A stretch of DNA of 15,416 bases, from positions 1 through 15,416 of the forward strand of contig CAZPFE010000009.1 of the NCBI GenBank assembly GCA_964585805.1. The letters run 5' to 3'. Positions 14,830 to 15,416 of the stretch are shown here, piece by piece. A model generated the notes under the pieces. That model was not told where the DNA came from. It saw only the letters and a list, made by a program, of their open reading frames with translations, and did not search any database. This stretch comes from CAYLWZ01 sp964585805. GTDB taxonomy: Bacteria > Patescibacteriota > Minisyncoccia > Minisyncoccales > GWA2-38-27. A program made the translations under genes and the position numbers. How positions within the stretch are numbered: the first letter of the stretch is position 1; every line of letters starts with the position of its first letter.

Positions 14830-15416
14830 TTATTTCTCCGCTAATTTATGTTTCTTTAACCCTTCAGCGTAAAGTTTTTGAATTTGGGCTGAAGAAAGCG
14901 CTTCGCTATAAATACGGACATCGTCAATAAGACCGTTGAAATATATGTTACCATCACCCCACCAACCTCTAGCAGCCACTAAGAAATGTTTGTTACTGTT
15001 GCCTATACCTCCAGAAAAAGTAGGAGTTTCACTTTTTGCCAATTCTCCATCAATATATATTTCTTCTTTCTCATCAGCTTTGAACAAAACTGCTATATGA
15101 TGCCAGTTATTTTGAGGATTAGGTATTGTAATACTAACACTCGAAGATCTTGCGCCGTTATAAAGATAAAGATCCATCCTTTTTCCGTAATGAAATGATA
15201 CTTCCCATCGATTCGGAACTGTTCCGCCTACAGGTTTTAATATGAAGCAGTGACTTGTCGTTCCAGTAGAAATTTGACTATACATCCAGAAGGAAAATGT
15301 AAAAGCATTTGGAGTCTCTCCTGGTCCAAAAGGATCTAAATCCACATAATCATTCACCCCATCAAAATACAATGAACAACCTTTTCCAGAAGGAGTGTTG
15401 TCTTTATCAGCCGAGG
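14830..15416 (-). CDS. LamG-domain (concanavalin A-like) surface protein, C-terminal fragment
   Basis: The visible part is 194 residues and is open at the right edge. The frame stays free of stops from the TTG at 15372 back to the window end, reading SADKDNTPSGKGC before LYFDGVNDYVDL. That upstream text itself belongs to the LamG domain, so the true start lies outside the window. The domain shows the usual landmarks: FDGVNDYV near the start, NNWHHIAV in the middle, EEIYIDGEL, and the closing FNGLIDDVRIYSEALSSAQI. The protein ends about 13 residues after the domain, so LamG is the C-terminal module of a larger, probably secreted or surface-attached protein that binds carbohydrate or protein. 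What lies N-terminal (signal peptide, repeats, other domains) cannot be seen. The G-rich repeat array follows the stop directly. Confidence 0.9.
   Translation of the reverse strand, partial: SADKDNTPSGKGCSLYFDGVNDYVDLDPFGPGETPNAFTFSFWMYSQISTGTTSHCFILKPVGGTVPNRWEVSFHYGKRMDLYLYNGARSSSVSITIPNPQNNWHHIAVLFKADEKEEIYIDGELAKSETPTFSGGIGNSNKHFLVAARGWWGDGNIYFNGLIDDVRIYSEALSSAQIQKLYAEGLKKHKLAEK

Noticed and set aside
15370..15372. TTG as the start of a complete 180-residue LamG protein
   Set aside because: The frame stays open upstream to the window edge, and the upstream residues fit the LamG fold, so the gene is partial.

Overview
The window looks like an AT-rich (about 30% GC by eye) metagenome-assembled scaffold from a small-genome bacterium. 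It most resembles the Candidate Phyla Radiation (Patescibacteria, Parcubacteria-like). This assignment is an inference from five traits: a DUF4143 ATPase, a CCA-adding enzyme with an HD domain and a poly-lysine tail, an O-antigen-ligase protein with a TPR tail, a LamG surface protein, and few Shine-Dalgarno sequences. The standard code fits, because TAA, TAG and TGA are all used as stops. A run of ten Ns at 4297-4306 marks a scaffold join.

Layout. 1-97: a C-rich/G-rich palindromic repeat. 181-1410 (minus): a solitary DUF4143 ATPase with its own promoter region. 9237 down to 1538 (minus): a compact run of CCA-adding enzyme, Wzx-type flippase, fused ATP sulfurylase/APS kinase, dTDP-glucose 4,6-dehydratase-like enzyme, sulfotransferase and family 2 glycosyltransferase, mostly with overlapping ends. 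9342-11822 (plus): a divergent O-antigen ligase/polymerase-like membrane protein with TPRs, closed by a bidirectional terminator at 11840-11867. 12095-11895 (minus): a 66-residue eight-cysteine protein with the best ribosome binding site in the window. 14587 down to 12256 (minus): an M16 peptidase and an AI-2E family permease. 14661-14809: a second copy of the palindromic repeat. 15416 down to 14830 (minus): the C-terminal part of a LamG-domain protein that runs off the right edge. No gene-free stretch exceeds 300 bases. The longest (14588-14829) holds the repeat and a -10 box.

How the genes fit together. The central block reads as a surface-glycan pathway with a sulfation branch. The Sat-CysC fusion makes PAPS from sulfate and ATP, and the neighbouring sulfotransferase can consume it. 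The RmlB-like dehydratase makes a deoxy-sugar precursor, and the glycosyltransferase adds a sugar. The flippase exports the lipid-linked product, and the divergent O-antigen-ligase protein polymerises it or attaches it to an acceptor. No sulfate-reduction gene is visible, so the activated sulfate is probably used to decorate a polymer rather than to make cysteine. This sulfated-glycan module is the most notable content of the window.
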